A stretch of 64,000 nt of DNA from Symmetrospora coprosmae (GCA_008802785.1 VUYT01000001.1:558001-622000), one strand, 5' to 3'; shown: positions 1-12,116, numbered from the stretch's first letter. Numbers and translations are program-made. The notes: generated from the letters alone by a model not told the origin.

Positions 1-2758
1 GAAACTACCGCCGTTCAGAACCGCTTCTGCGAGCTCCTGGCAAGCTTGTGGAACGACAGCTGTCGGCGTAAGAAAGCATCACATGCTCTGCCCGCAGACG
101 CGTGCCAGCTGGTGCTGCAGGAGGCGCTGGACGTTAGGTTCGACGGGCAGTTGTACATGCAGGGCCAGCCAAATTTCAGAATGGCAGTGACGGCGTGGCT
201 GCTCCTGCAGTCTGCTCATGCTTCTCCGACGGCCCCAGCCAAGACCGACGCGGACGCGAACGTCACCCCAATTTTAGGGTCAGCACCCCAAGATCCGGCG
301 CACATGACAGACCAGCTCGTACACCTCTGCAATCTCATTATACACACGCTCCGCCACGGACCTGTCCGCGCCGGTCGCTGGTCACACAACCCGAGACAGT
401 ACATGGACGCCGTCGCGTCCTACGCCGCCCTCTTCGAGTCACTCCGGCAAGGCCAGATCCGCGACCCTGCCTTCTCCGTCATCATTCTCGAGACTTGCCT
501 CAAGCTTCCGCACCCGCCTCGCAAGACGTCACCATCGCCCGCTCCGGCTACGCCTGCAAGTGAACCTTCTTCATATCCGTCGTTCCGCGACTGCGCCCCA
601 TCCCGCATTACCAGCCTGGCAGCGGCCAAATTACAGCATGCGCACATTTTCGAGGCTACGCACGCATTCCTACGCGATACAATTGCAGGAGCTCTCGAAA
701 TTCCAGCAGAAGGGCCAGTCACGCCCAAAAACATCGTATATTGCGAACGACGGCATGTCTGGAGCGTCACGGAACGGCCGGTAGAAGCAGAAACGGTACT
801 TGGGAAGGGCGCCGTTTCGGTCGTGAGGAAGGAGACAAGCGTCCGAGAGCAGCTGTGCAGCGATGCTGGTGCTCTGCACGTTCTGCTCAAGTATGCGTAC
901 GCGCACCTGCGCTCGTGGGAGATCGGCGAGTCGCTCTATCGAGCACGGGCCCAGCGGGTTGTCAGCGTGCTGCTCGAGCGGCGCCGGCGGGAGTCTGGCA
1001 ACGCCTCGTGGTCGCCGCTCAGACTCGAGGCGGAGAAGGTCGCATGCCAGATCGAGGTCCTGCGCCTGAGAAGTGCGACGCTCCTGCGGGTGCCGCAGCA
1101 GACGCTTATGCACGTGGCGTCGGACGCGCTGTACAGCGTCGCCGTGCGCATGGGAATGCTGGAACCGGGAGATGACGCGCCGCAGCTGTCGTGGCAGCCT
1201 AGCGAAGACGAGATGCGCTGGCAGGTCGACTGCCTGCTGTGCACACCGACTGTCTGGCCTACAACGGAAAAGGTCCGCGGTGACAGCCAGCATAGTCCGA
1301 CTGCGCTCGACAGCCCGGAGGACCGCTATGAGATGAACGATGCTATCGTGGCCTTCATCGCGCTGTGGACGGCCACTTCGCAATGGGAAACCTTCCGCCT
1401 ATTTGTGGATCGCTTCTTTGCGCATCGCAGCCGGTCTCGGCAGGCCGTGCGAGCTCAGCAAGAACACGAAGGCGGCTCACAGGATGCACGGGCCGCTTTC
1501 TTCGAGGAGGAAGAACAACAGACCTATCACTCGACTCTGTCGGATTCTAGCTCAGACAGCGGGGGCTCGCTCATTTCGTCCTGCAACTATGCGGACTCGC
1601 ACGGGAGCAGCTCGGGCACCTCGGTCGGGCTGGACGGCGACATCGTTGACGGACACGTTTGGTTAGAGAGCCAGGCTGTCCGGGCCGCCATGGATCGGTG
1701 GACTTCGTCCCCTGCTATTCTCGTGGCCATGCTCAATGGCGCAAGCAAGTACGGTAACCCCTCGCTCACGGAGAAGATCTGGCTTGCGGCCTGCGAGGAG
1801 GAGACGTATCGCGCCGACAGGGCCGAATGGCGCGGCGGGCCTCGCGCGTTGTACGAGCGAGAGGGTGACCGTTCCGCCAGCACAGGGTGCAAAGAAGCGC
1901 CTGGCGATCAAGTATGGAGGCTGCCGGTTGCGGCGTACACGTGTATGCTGCAGACGTATGCAGAAGAGGCGAGGAAGGAGAATGTGGCTTTGCGGACTAA
2001 GGCTTCGAAGGACAGGGGTTCCCCACGCACGCGCGGCTATGCAGAGGGTGCGTGCCAGTCAACTCCCGTGCTTCCAGACACACATTGGGGTCGCGTACTG
2101 ATCCGCTCTTTGTTCTGCGCTCCCTGCTGTCGTTGCAGACACGTACGACGACGACGATGCCGCGGGGTCGAGACTGGCATCCCGCACGACCGAGTACTAT
2201 CGCGATCAACTGCGCCTCGACGGTGTGCGTGCGTCTGTGCACCTGGCGTCTCAGGCGTACACGCGTCTGCGGGACACGCAGCCCGGGCTCGTCCCCGATG
2301 CGCGCTTTTTCAACGCTGCCGTGTCCGTGTTCTCGCGCAGCTCGCCCATTCCAGACCTCGCCGCCCTGGCTGGGCGGGCGCCCGACCGGCCTGCAGCGCT
2401 CGAGCAGCTCGCGCGACAGAGCAAGCGCGGAGAGATCGTGCCGTCCACCGCGGACCGTGTGCTGTCGGTCGTCATGCGCGACGTCATGAACGCGGGCATC
2501 GACGTGCCCTTTGTGCTGCTCGCGCACGTCAAGCCCGCGCACAGCGGCTGGCTCGGTTTCCGGCCGCGAATGCCCGAGACCAACACGCCGCCTTTGCCGT
2601 GCTGGGGCGAGAAGCTAGATTATGCATGCTCGCCCCTCGTCAGATGGCTGAGACCGCTTCGAGCGGACGAGAGCAGCAGGCTCCACTCCATTCCCAGGCC
2701 TAGGGCTAGGGGCTTGATATCTTCTCCGCCGGAAAAGAAAGCCCGGCATGTATCGTAG
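1..2758 (+). CDS. PPR-like helical-repeat protein, 5' end cut by window edge
   Basis: The reading frame is open from base 1, so the true start lies outside the window; about 888 residues are visible. I place one intron at 2048-2138 (donor GTGCGT, acceptor TTGCAG, 91 nt). It joins the first frame to a second frame that ends at the TAG at 2756-2758, and the phases agree. Both exons contain helix-pair stretches resembling pentatricopeptide repeats: VAAYTCMLQTYAEEAR near the end of exon 1 and LVPDARFFNAAVSVFSR in exon 2. A Ser/Asp/Glu-rich linker lies around 1500-1600. PPR proteins usually act in mitochondrial RNA metabolism, but the N-terminus, where a targeting peptide would be, is missing. Only a few repeats are recognisable, so the class is tentative and no specific function is assigned. 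It converges on the gene ending at 2980. Confidence 0.55.
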
Positions 2759-2979
2759 CGCGCCCTGCGGCGTCCTGGCGGTCTCGCAGAGTCATGGGTC
2801 AGCATCCGTCTTAATGGCTGAAGTTATGACGGTCACAGACTGCGAGGGCTTTTCCAGATCTCCTCTCTCGATGGCGGCAAGGTTGACCAAAGACAGCATA
2901 GGCAGCCATTGCACCTTCATCCCTCTTTACATGCATCTCGTCCCTCGGATACATCCCACGCTGTTCAACGTCTATTTCG

Positions 2980-4630
2980 TTACTGATTCACATTTTTCCG
3001 CCGGCTGACGAGGCCCGATCCACTGCCGCCCGCTTGCTGTCCGGGCGGGGCGAACGGACTCGAGCTTCTCGGGATGGCCATGCCGGAAGCGGCAAGGTTC
3101 CCCTCGTCCGAAGCCGCCGCTTCTGCGTAAGCGCCAGCCCTGGGCGGGCTCTGCTGGTTGCCGAATCCGTATGCCTGGGCCTGTGCCTGCGCTTGCGAAG
3201 ACATCTGCGGCGGAGGCGGCGGCGGGGGGGTGGACGCAGGGTGGGCAAAGGCGCTCGCGGGCGACGTGACGGACCGCTTTGGCTGTGGCGGGTGTCTAAG
3301 CTGCGGCGTCGACGTCGAACCGCGGAGCGGCGGGTCGTTCCCGCCTGCACCGAAGCGCGTGCTGAAGGGTGTCTGGGGCGAAAGGCTGTTTGCGTCGTAT
3401 CCGCCAGCGCCATTCAGAGCGGGAGAGCCGAAGCCGCCCGCGACTTGACCCGGGCCGCCAAACATGGACGGCGAGGGCAAACCCTGCCCGCCAAAGATGG
3501 CCGGACTTGGTGGTGCAGACGTCATGGGTGAGGCGATGAGTCCGTCCCGCTGCGAGCGCGACGAGCGGTAGCGCGAGCCGCCTATGCGCGGAATGAGCGA
3601 GAGCAAGGGGTCGAGCGCCACTTTGAGGATGGAGGAGCGCGCTGCGGGCGGCGCGGTATTGATGCGCATGGGGAAGGGCGGAGAAGCGGAGCCCATGGCT
3701 GGCGAGCCGGCGTCCGAGGCTGAGGTCGTCTTGATTTGTGGAGTGGCCTCGCCTGGCGTGTAAAGCTAGCAAATCAGCACACGCGGTGGAACCTACCTAG
3801 GGAATGAAGACCGACCTAATGAAGGGAGAACGTTGTCGTTCGCTGACAGGCTCAGGAAGAGGAAGAACGGGACGAGCCAGACGCAGACGCCAAAGAAGGT
3901 GGCAACGTCCATGAAGGAGAGCTCCCTGACGCCTGCGTACTTGCCTCCTGCTCCTCCCCCGCGGCCATACCCTCCTGGCCTGTACCCTGGCTGCCTGGGA
4001 TGGCGCGGTGCATTCGCGGCAGACGTCTCCTTTGCGCGGTCGGCAAAGTAGAAGAACCAGGCAAAGTGGTCGAGGATGACGAGCAGGCACGAAGCGATGA
4101 ACTTGAGGGAGGATAGCGAGATGAAAGGCCATGTGCGGCTAAAGTTCTGGAGGTAGACGACATGGCAGAAGATGCCAAAGAGGACCAAGTGGAGCGGGAG
4201 CGCGTCCGAGAAGTAGAAGAGGACGTGCAGGCCGATGACGGTCTGCGCGAGCGCGAGGGAGCGACCGGCACGAGGAAGGAAGGGAAGGCAGGCCATGCTC
4301 CATGGTCAGCCTGCATTGTCGACGGCATGCCGGCTGCTGAGAGCTTTTCACTCACGTAGATTGCGCGCTGCCCTATGGACTTTGCGACTCTGGAGTGTTC
4401 CTCCACGAGCTCGGCGATGTAGAGCAGGCCCGAGGCTGGCATCAACAGAAAGTCAACACGTCAGCGTCCTTGAGCATCGCATGCATCCTGCGCGCGCGCT
4501 TAATCGAGTAGGCAGCTCCCCTGCCCTCCTCTCGAGCTGCGCGACTGCACCACCCACCCAGGCTGAGCGTGACAAAGAGGAAGGCAATGACGGCAGCGAG
4601 GTAGCTGCACGGGTGGAGCAGCGAGACCAT
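2980..4630 (-). CDS. SVP26: SVP26/TEX261 family ER cargo adaptor with long C-terminal tail
   Basis: Four exons, 4630-4558, 4435-4356, 4242-3816 and 3752-2980, give 450 residues with agreeing phases. The first ~200 residues match the Svp26/Tex261 family: a first membrane helix followed by ASGLLYIAELVEEH, then PFISLSSLKFIASCLLVI, then FFGVCVWLVPFFLFLSLSAN. Svp26 is a four-helix ER/early-Golgi membrane protein that loads type II membrane cargo such as mannosyltransferases into COPII vesicles. The yeast protein has about 228 residues. Here a further ~250 residues follow the last helix, rich in Ser, Pro, Gly and Gln, with an eight-proline run and an (AQ)n run. The last intron (3815-3753) is 63 nt and contains stops, so the tail depends on its removal. 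The tail may be lineage-specific; its role is unknown. Confidence 0.92.
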
Positions 4631-4979
4631 TGTGTGGTGGTGGTGGTGGTAATACTGCTGCGTTCTCCTCTCTTTTATGAAGCTGGGTGATGGTCTGTCC
4701 TGTCACTCCTCCCCCTTCTCCCAAGCTGGGTGGGCAAGCCACTGCACTGACTGCTGTCGCGGGCGGCAGTTGTCGTACTACTGCTGTTCCCGCCCTCTAT
4801 GCGCACATTCTTCTCCCCTTCCTGCTTCTCTGCTGTGCGTCTTCTCTGACTGTTGATTGAGAGGCATCAGACCAGCTCAACCCCGGGGCTTTTGTGGGTT
4901 ACTGTACAGCACTCGGGCACGTCCCGCTCAGCCACAGCCCGACTCCAGCTTATCCATCCCACCTCTTCCAGCAGCAGCA
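4631..4979. promoter_or_regulatory. Divergent intergenic region SVP26 / DID2
   Basis: These 349 bp hold the 5' ends of two divergently transcribed genes. A short (TGG)n run lies at about 4634-4649, followed by pyrimidine-rich stretches on the side of the downstream gene. No open frame of note and no clear TATA box were seen. Calling it a shared promoter rests on gene arrangement only. Confidence 0.4.
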
Positions 4980-5791
4980 ATGAGCGCATTGGAGAGTGCG
5001 TCGGCGTCGGCGTCGGTCAGAGGGATGGATGCTGATGACAGCGTCGCATTCCTCATCCTCGCATCTCATCTGACTCGGATCCTCCCCCGTTGCAGACTCG
5101 CTGTTCTCGCTCAAGTTCACGGCGAAACAGCTCTCCAAGCAGTCGTCCAAGGCGAGCAAGGACGAGCAGAAGGAGCTCGACAAGCTGAAGAAGGCACTCG
5201 CAAAGGGCAACCAGGAGGGCGCAAAGATCTACGCTGCAAACGCCATCCGGAAAAAGAACGAGAGCCTCAACCTGCTCCGCCTGAGCAGCCGCATCGATGC
5301 CGTCACCTCGCGCGTCCAGACTGCAGTCACCATGCGCAGCGTAACGGGCTCGATGGGCAAAGTCGTGCAGGGCATGGACGTCGCCATGCGCACAATGGAC
5401 TTGGAAAAGATATCGGCAGTCATGGACAAGTTCGAGACGCAGTTCACCGACCTCGACGTACAGACGGGATACATGGAGGACACGATGAACAACTCGACAG
5501 CCAGCACAACGCCCCAGGACCAGGTAGACCTCCTCATGCAGAGGGTGAGTACAGGTCACGCACAAGCCAACCATTACCGGCAAAGCCAAGCCAGAGCTTG
5601 TCCACGCTGACATGTCCTCTCGTCTCGTCTCCCAGGTCGCCGACGAAGCAGGCATAGAGGTCCAGCACGACCTCACAGAACAGGGCGTGTCTGCGGGTCA
5701 GGTCTCCGAGCTGGAAAGACCAGAAAAGGCGACCGTCGAGGAAGACCGACTGGCAGAGCGGCTGCGCGCATTGCGGCCTCAAGCGTCCTAG
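4980..5791 (+). CDS. DID2: ESCRT-III associated protein Did2/Vps46 (CHMP1)
   Basis: Exons 4980-4995, 5096-5544 and 5636-5791 encode 206 residues; the yeast protein has 204. The N-terminus ([18 protein letters not shown]) and the stretch [17 protein letters not shown] are typical of the CHMP1 branch of ESCRT-III, as is the basic, helical first half. The C-terminus [13 protein letters not shown] is a MIM1-type helix that binds the MIT domain of Vps4. Did2 recruits Vps4 to disassemble ESCRT-III on endosomes during multivesicular-body sorting. The first exon is only 16 nt; introns are 100 and 91 nt with GTGCGT and GTGAGT donors. The start is supported by alignment of the first residues with the family. 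Length and motifs leave little doubt. Confidence 0.96.
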
Positions 5792-6149
5792 GCGCGCGAC
5801 TCTGGACGAAACTGGCATTCCAGGCCGGTGCATGTCACTTTCTGCCTCTACTCGATACCAATGCGACGGTTCCTACACATGTGTCGTCAACAACCGTCTC
5901 CATGCAGTGCCTTGTCCGTCTCCTGTTGTCACATCTCCGCACTCGTGAGCCTTGTAGCCGCAACCCAGTCCAACGCAAACAAGCACAACAAGCCCTGAAC
6001 AGACATCTAGCTGCCCCAGACTAGACGAGGGGGACCACTGCTTCCTATAGCGCACCTATGCTACACGTGCTAAAAGACTGTCTGCTACTGCTACTCTACT
6101 GACACTGCACTGATCGCGACTGCACTGCCCTGCCCTGCTCTGCTGAAGT
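5792..6149. other. Convergent intergenic region
   Basis: These 358 bp lie between two stop codons facing each other. The region is pyrimidine-rich towards the right end, with CTG/ACTG-like tandem words around 6080-6150. No open frame, RNA gene or repeat element was recognised. Confidence 0.5.
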
Positions 6150-9100
6150 CTAGCCAAGATGGTCTAATGCAAACTGCTCACCCGCCGTCAGGTCGTACTT
6201 CCACCCGGACTGGTCCAGCGCGGCCAGCTGCGGGTCCACCGCGATGCAGCCTGGATCTAGGCGCGCGTTGGCGTCCGGCTCCTTGTACTCGCCAAACAGG
6301 TCCGGCCGCGGCTCAATCCAACAGCTCTGCTGCCGCTGCTGCTGATGCTGCTGATGGAGCCGCTGCTCTGCTATCGGAACCGTCGGCCGGTCGGTCTGCC
6401 TAGCTTTTGCCGCCTGCTCCGCAAGAAAGCTTGGAGTTGCGGCTCTTTCGCGCTGTTTCTCCTCAGCTTTGACCTTCGCCCGTTCGCCGGCGGATGAATA
6501 CAGAGTCGTCAGCAGCCGGACCGCACGGTCCCGATCCTGAGCCGGTGGCAGGAGCGGAGGAGGAGAGCGAGGTCCACTCACTGCCGCGCGTCCGTAGCAA
6601 TTGACACTGAGAGCCATGGCGTCCATCGAGTCGTCGCCCTCGTCGTCTGAATCAACGTCTTGGTCTATCCCCGCGGCTGCCTCCTCGTTCAGATCCCCGT
6701 CTTGCTCACTCGCCACAGTCTGTCGAATCTGTCGAATTACCGGCCTGCCGCTCGGTGCCCTGAAAGGGCCCTCGGTCTTCGTTGCTAAGCCAAGCAAAGG
6801 CTGTGCAGGCGAGTACGAGCACCGCTCTTCCATGTGCTTGCTCTTGGGCCGCCTCTGATTGTATCGCTGCATATCCGCAGCGCGCTTCTTGGAACAGACC
6901 GTCTCTTCGTCCGAGTCCTCTTCGTCGTCGCTCTCGCTCTCCACCTCGATCCGGGACACGCGCCGGCCTGTTGTCTTCCCCTTGCCTCTGCCTCTGCCTC
7001 TGCCTCTTCCTCTACCTGCCCCTCCACCTCTGCTCTTGCCAGAGGTGTTTCCTGTAGACGTTGCAAGCGGCCTCTTGACGCCGCTGCCGGGCGCAGCGGG
7101 TTTAGCCGTGGAGCTACCGCGAAGTTTCGTTGCCGCCTTGGACACCGGTGTGGCCGTGCCCTGCCCTTGATGCTCCTTCTGCTTGTGTTTTGGCAGAGCC
7201 GGTGTAATCTTCGACTCTGGCGCTGTCGGCTTGCCTACTACTGTCGCGATCTGCTGCATTGAGGCATGTGCGGCACTCTTTTTAGCCGCGGGCTGAGGGG
7301 TGCCACTACTGTTTCGAGACGATGACGGAGTGCTCGCAGAACCAGACCGCGAGGGTAACGTCCCTTCCTGCTGCGAAGCCTGATCAACGGCGTGTGACAC
7401 ACCCGTCCTTGATCCCAAAGCCTCCTGCTGCTCTTGGACACAGTCTGGAGGAGGCGGGCCAACGTGTCCGCCACTCAGAGACAGGCTACGCAACGACACA
7501 GAAGTAGGCGGACTGCTGCCGTCACGGGTGCCGGTGCGAGAGGGCGCGGCGCTGCCTGTGTCCGACAGCTCCGTTAAAGGCTGGATAAGGGATAATGCAG
7601 AGCAAAATCAGCATTGAGTCCCAGCACCTGTTTGCTTAGAAAAGAGCAAAAAGTACGGAAGTGCTGCAGCGCTGCCGCATATCGGTTCGCTCTCCCTCTC
7701 CGCCGAGCTCGCCAGTGCCGGCCTCGAAAGTTTCGGGCGCCCATGTGAAGTCTGGCGCTTGGGCTTGCTGGACCATCGGCAGGGCCCTCCGCACGGTATC
7801 CCCTGGGTCGCTTGTACTTGCGACGGGCGCGTCTGTGCGCGCGGTGGCCGAGGCAGCCACCTGTTCGCGTCCAGCCGGAGCCGTCACGGCTGAAACCGCC
7901 TGCTCCGCGCCATCCTCTGCTCCCTTGGACCTCCTGCTCCTTCGACGCGGAGGCTCATCCCCCTTGTGCTCGGGCATGGCCATTGTGGCCCGGACGCTAC
8001 CGGCCCTTCGGGCAGACCGCACATCCGGCGGCTTTTCGTTCATCGATACCAGCTCGAGCAGCTCTCCGGCAAGCCCGGACCGCCGCTTGCGCTTCTTCCT
8101 CCCCACAGAAGGGAGTGAGGGCGATGTCGCATTCTCCTCAGGCTGTTCGGACTGCGCTGGTATGCTCCGAAATTGTGCCGGCCGGTCTGACTCCCCCATC
8201 TGCACCCCAAGCTTGTCACACGGGAAGTCCGTGAGGGACACGTCATTCGTACCCTCCACCTGCATGATTCGGGTACTATCGTACTCGCTCTCCTCCATTT
8301 TGATATGTGCCTGCTCCAGCTGCGGCTCGAGTGATTGCGCTGCTGGCTCGAATGACGACGAGTCTGTCGAGGTAAAGTCGGCAGTATGGTCCTGCCTGCT
8401 CTCCGGAATTGCGGCTAGGTGCGTGCCCGGGTTCGCAGTGATGGCACAAGTATTGTTTCGCGTGAGAGTGGGATGGAGCTGGCCTGCCGGCACGGAGAGC
8501 TCCAGAATCGCAGCAGAGCAAGGCTCGGAACACTGTTCTATGTAGCTCATGTCGCTATCATCGCCGTCGACAGCCAATCGGTGTGTAGAGACTGCCTGCA
8601 GCTCGGACGTGCCCAAGCCAGTAATCGATGTGTCGCTCATATGAGCTGCCGCATCAGCTTGCGAGGCGCAACAGCCGTCGGAGTGGTGCCTGGCAGCCTG
8701 CGCAGCAGGCGTGTCGTCCTCGTGTTGCTTCGTGCCGCCAGCTTCGACCATTGCTTTGTTCCTCTGACTTGCACACTCTGCGAGCTCCATCGGCTCAATC
8801 GCGGCCCGCACGTCCACCTCGTTGCGCGTAAGCTGGTCTTCCTCGTCGAGCGGTACTCTCCCAGTAGGAGGCGCGACTGCGATACCTGCCATATTCTTCG
8901 TGCTTTCGTCCTCCCTTGCTCCCTGCATCCTTTGATGCTCCTGCCCTCTACTGTCGAGCGATCGTCGGCCAGCTGCTATCGGGCATGATGTATTTTCGTA
9001 ACCAGTATCACTTATGTCGAGCTCTGGCATCTCAACGTCGAGAGCCCGCTGTCCCCCGACTATTGTCGCTGATGGGACGCTCGAGCTTGAAGCGGCGTCC

Positions 9101-10526
9101 GTAATTGCTAGCAGCCCAGCGCGATGGGTTCCGCCGCAGAATGGGTGCCCTGCGACCTCACGCACGACCTCGACCTGCAGGTCCTTGGCGGACGATTCAC
9201 TCGTGCAGGCCGTCGCCCTGTTCTCTTTGTCGATCGCGGGCGGCGTGAGGGCACTCTGGCTTATCTTGCACAAGGCTCCGCCCGCTTCTGCTCCTTCAGC
9301 CGCGGTGAGACCTGGGCTCGTTTTGGCGGAAGGCACTGCGTTCTCGAATCGGGCGATGTCGTTCCCCGCGTGCAGCGATGCAGGCGTAGGTGGTACCTGC
9401 TCGCATCCTTCGCCCCTTTCGCATTCGGGCTCGGGCTCGGCAGATCCTCTGAATAAGCCACCGTGATGACCACCCATCGGGCTGCTTGGTGTGTTTCGAG
9501 GAGCGCGCGCCACGACCCCGTTGATGGTCTTTGACCCCGAATGCGAGAAGCAAAGGCGTCAGCGCACTGGGCTCAGGTGCAGCGGTTCAGGCCTGAGACT
9601 TACGATACTGGCGATAGCCTCGTCGAGAAGCATGTCCAGCTCAAAACCTGCCGCTGTTTCTGGTTTTGCATCTGTGGTTGCCATCACATCTCCTCTGGGT
9701 TCTTTAGGGCCGTCCAAAGTCAAACACATGCCGTCCACTAGTCCACTGTGCACTTCCGTGGTTGGACGTCGGTCCTTGTCTGCGCGCGCATCGAGAATCG
9801 GCTCGTCAGCGACCAGTGTCGTGTCGCTGTTCAGGTCACCAAACGAGAAGGTGCAGTCCATGGAGTCATCGTCGCTGTCTTCCGATGCGTAAGGGTTGAA
9901 GTGGGGTGCTGGGTAGGGTGCGGGTGCGGTCTGGTTCCCGCTTTGAAGAGGCGCATGTGAAGCTGTGGCCTTTTGTAGGTCTCGCTCGGTAGCAATGTCG
10001 GCGGCGTGTGGCACAACAGCAATTCCCTGGCTGAGGTGTCCAGGGGAGGCGTGCGTGTCATCGTACAGGATGTGCCTGTCAGCGTAGCACAGTGGCGGGT
10101 AGAGGGGGATGGCGTCCGCGTCTTGGATCAGCTGAATACGGCTCGAAGAGTCTCTACCGGTCAGGCCCCAGTTGGAAGCGCGGCTGACCATAGCCCTGTC
10201 GACGGATCGTGGTGCGTCTGTATGCTGGCGGTACAGTTCTCCGGATGTCCCAGGGCTCTGATGCTGGTTGAGCACTTCCATACGGGTGCGTCAGGATGCT
10301 GCTGATTGAGAGCCCTCCCGAAAGAGAGCCCCTGTCGAGAAACGAGGCGAGGAACGAAGAGACAGATGGCTCTCTGGAGGGCATCGAGTGACGGGAACGT
10401 GTCTCCATGGCGGAGGATCCAACTGTCGTCGTCCTGCGGCTTTTGTCGTGCCACATTCGAGATGTTGTTGACCGTCATGACGGGGGCGCCTCCGCTAGTA
10501 GGGCGCGCCGCCACTGCCGCCGACAT
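6150..10526 (-). CDS. Large disordered protein with N-terminal FAR1/WRKY-GCM1-like zinc-finger signature
   Basis: My model joins 10526-10189, 10075-9604, 9528-7657 and 7580-6150 (introns of 113, 75 and 76 nt). The phases agree and give 1370 residues. Near the N-terminus VWKC, then NC, then GLWHILYDDTHASPGH give C85, C98, H121 and H126, spaced like the C-C-H-H set of FAR1/WRKY-GCM1-type fingers. These are DNA-binding domains related to MULE transposases. The first junction (donor GTCAGC) is weaker than the others; an alternative donor at 10283 would remove the finger. The rest is low-complexity and acidic or Ser-rich, with basic patches (GRKKRKRRSG; PRRRSRRSKG). A GRGRGRGRGRGKGK run resembles an AT-hook/RGG tract, and a Q/H-rich tract lies near the end. 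These features suggest a nuclear protein. I do not recognise an orthologue, and the DNA-binding role is inferred. Confidence 0.6.
6981..7020. repeat. CCTCTG hexanucleotide repeat inside coding sequence
   Basis: CCTCTG-type units repeat in tandem, with variants at the right end. On the minus strand they encode the alternating Gly-Arg run of the large disordered protein. Copy number could vary between strains without shifting the frame. Confidence 0.8.
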
Positions 10527-11020
10527 GTTCAGTGCAGATCCGCCCTGGACGACGACAACGACGAGGCGGCCGAGGGCGGATGAGCGAGCTGAAGTTCCGT
10601 CAAACTGTCCCCAGTGGTGGTGGTCATTGCATCTTGCAGGCTTTCGATTATGGTTTCTGAATCTGGATGTCTGGGAGGAAGGGTGGAGGGAGCTCGAGGA
10701 GACGGAGACGACGGAGCTCTCGCATCTGGCGAGCCCTCTCCGCCTTAGCAGAAGCTTCCTCTGCGGATCTGGCTGGCCGGACCATAGCAGCGTATTACTA
10801 CTCTGCTGCAGCTGCGTGCTACATTGCTCTGTCCAGAAGCTTGTTCTTTCTCTGCCTTTCCATGCTTCATATGCGCAAGAAGCGAACCTCTGCCCTCTGT
10901 CCATCCCTCGCGCTGCAGGTGCAGGTCCAGTGCAGAGGCCGCTGCTCTCAGGGGCTCGCCTCCGCTACAATTCGTCATCGCAACTATAGTACGCATCCAC
11001 ACAGCGCAATAGCCACCAAC
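10527..11020. promoter_or_regulatory. Divergent intergenic region, zinc-finger gene / BIG1-like gene
   Basis: These 494 bp separate the two start codons. The region carries GA-rich and CT-rich stretches and several CTGCAG/CTGCTG words. Open frames cross it on both strands but show no family resemblance, so I treat it as 5' sequence of the two flanking genes. Confidence 0.4.
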
Positions 11021-12116
11021 ATGCGCGCATCATCATCGTCATCATCCCCTCTGCTCTCTCTCGCCGCTGCTGCAGCGCTCATCCTGTCCACATCGTGCGC
11101 TTCGGCCTCGTTCAGCAACACGCACACCCTGCTCGCCTGGTCAGACGCCGACGCTGCCAACCTCGAGAGCTTCCGCCCACATGCCGCAAAGGCGAGTCTG
11201 GCATACCAGCTCGAGAAGGCTGCCGCCGCGGGGGAGAGCTGCCTTCCCGCCCTGGTCGTCTCGGCCCCAGCGTTTGGCGGGTTCGACGACCTCGCCGCAG
11301 GGTCCTCGTCGTCGTCGTCCTTCATCAAGCGCGAGTGGCAGAGCGCAGCAGCGGCCCTGCATCTACCATACGTATCGAGCGGGTCCGCAGAGAACCTCAG
11401 GATGATGGTAGACAGGCGGCTCGGCGGCTGCAGCGACGTCCACTTCCGAAAGGCAAAGGACCTGCCAAAGGGCGTGGACCGCGAGACAAAGACGCGTTGG
11501 ATCAACGAGCTTGGTGTGTCTCTTGGCCAGTCCTGTTCATGCTGTTCCTAGCGTCCGACTGACTCTTCCGCCTAACACAGAGCGCATCATCGAGGACGGC
11601 ATCAACCAGCTGCCCGTCGACCAAGCCCGCATCGTCATCCTCTCGTCCGTCCCGGACCTTGGCGCACACTATCGCCGCAAACGACAGATCAGCGACAGCG
11701 AGTGGGAGGCAATCGAGTCTGCCTCGACGCAGGAGAACGACATTGGCGTCACCCTGCCCGGGCAGGCCGGTAGCAGCGTGACGGCCGAGGGTGTCGAGCT
11801 CGACAGCGCAGCCAGCGATAGGAAGCCCGTCTCGGTCTTTGCGCCCAGCACGAATGCCAACATCAACGTCAAGCCAGGAAATGGCAATGGCAATGGCAAT
11901 GGCAACGGAACGACGGTCGACCCTCACGCCGGTCTTCTCGTTCGCTACTCGTTCACCTCGCCGTACCTCATCTTCGGGACGCTCGTCGTCCTCCTCGTCC
12001 TCCTTCCCGCACTCCTCATCGCCATCAAGGCAATCACGTCCATTGAGCTGGCTCGCGGGCTCGAGCAGGGAAAGATGATTGGAGGTCAGCTTGGCGAGAG
12101 CAAGAAGGATCAGTAA
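11021..12116 (+). CDS. BIG1/Voa1/Ac45-like ER membrane protein
   Basis: Exons 11021-11513 and 11581-12116 (67-nt intron, donor GTGTGT) encode 342 residues. A signal peptide of about 29 residues (poly-Ser, then LAAAAALILSTSCASA) is followed by FSNTHTLLAWS. This beginning resembles the BIG1 / V-ATPase assembly (Voa1, Ac45/ATP6AP1) family. The architecture also fits: a long lumenal domain, then SFTSPYLIFGTLVVLLVLLP starting a single membrane helix at about 292-315, and a short basic tail. Big1 supports beta-1,6-glucan synthesis and the related Voa1 assists V-ATPase assembly in the ER; the sequence alone does not say which role applies. A five-unit Asn-Gly run precedes the membrane helix, and a dibasic RRKR site lies in the middle. 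Confidence 0.62.
11879..11909. repeat. AATGGC hexanucleotide repeat in coding sequence
   Basis: Tandem AATGGC-type units encode the Asn-Gly run just before the membrane segment of the BIG1-like protein. The unit is a multiple of three, so length changes would stay in frame. Confidence 0.85.

Noticed and set aside
5053-5676. Antisense frame of 207 codons opposite DID2
   Set aside because: The sense strand encodes a full-length Did2; the antisense product has no recognisable features.
10132-10283. Alternative 152-nt intron in the zinc-finger gene
   Set aside because: It is in phase and has a good GTATGG donor, but it deletes the whole C/C/H/H motif. The 10188-10076 choice is also in phase and rebuilds the expected GLWHI context, so it was preferred with caution.
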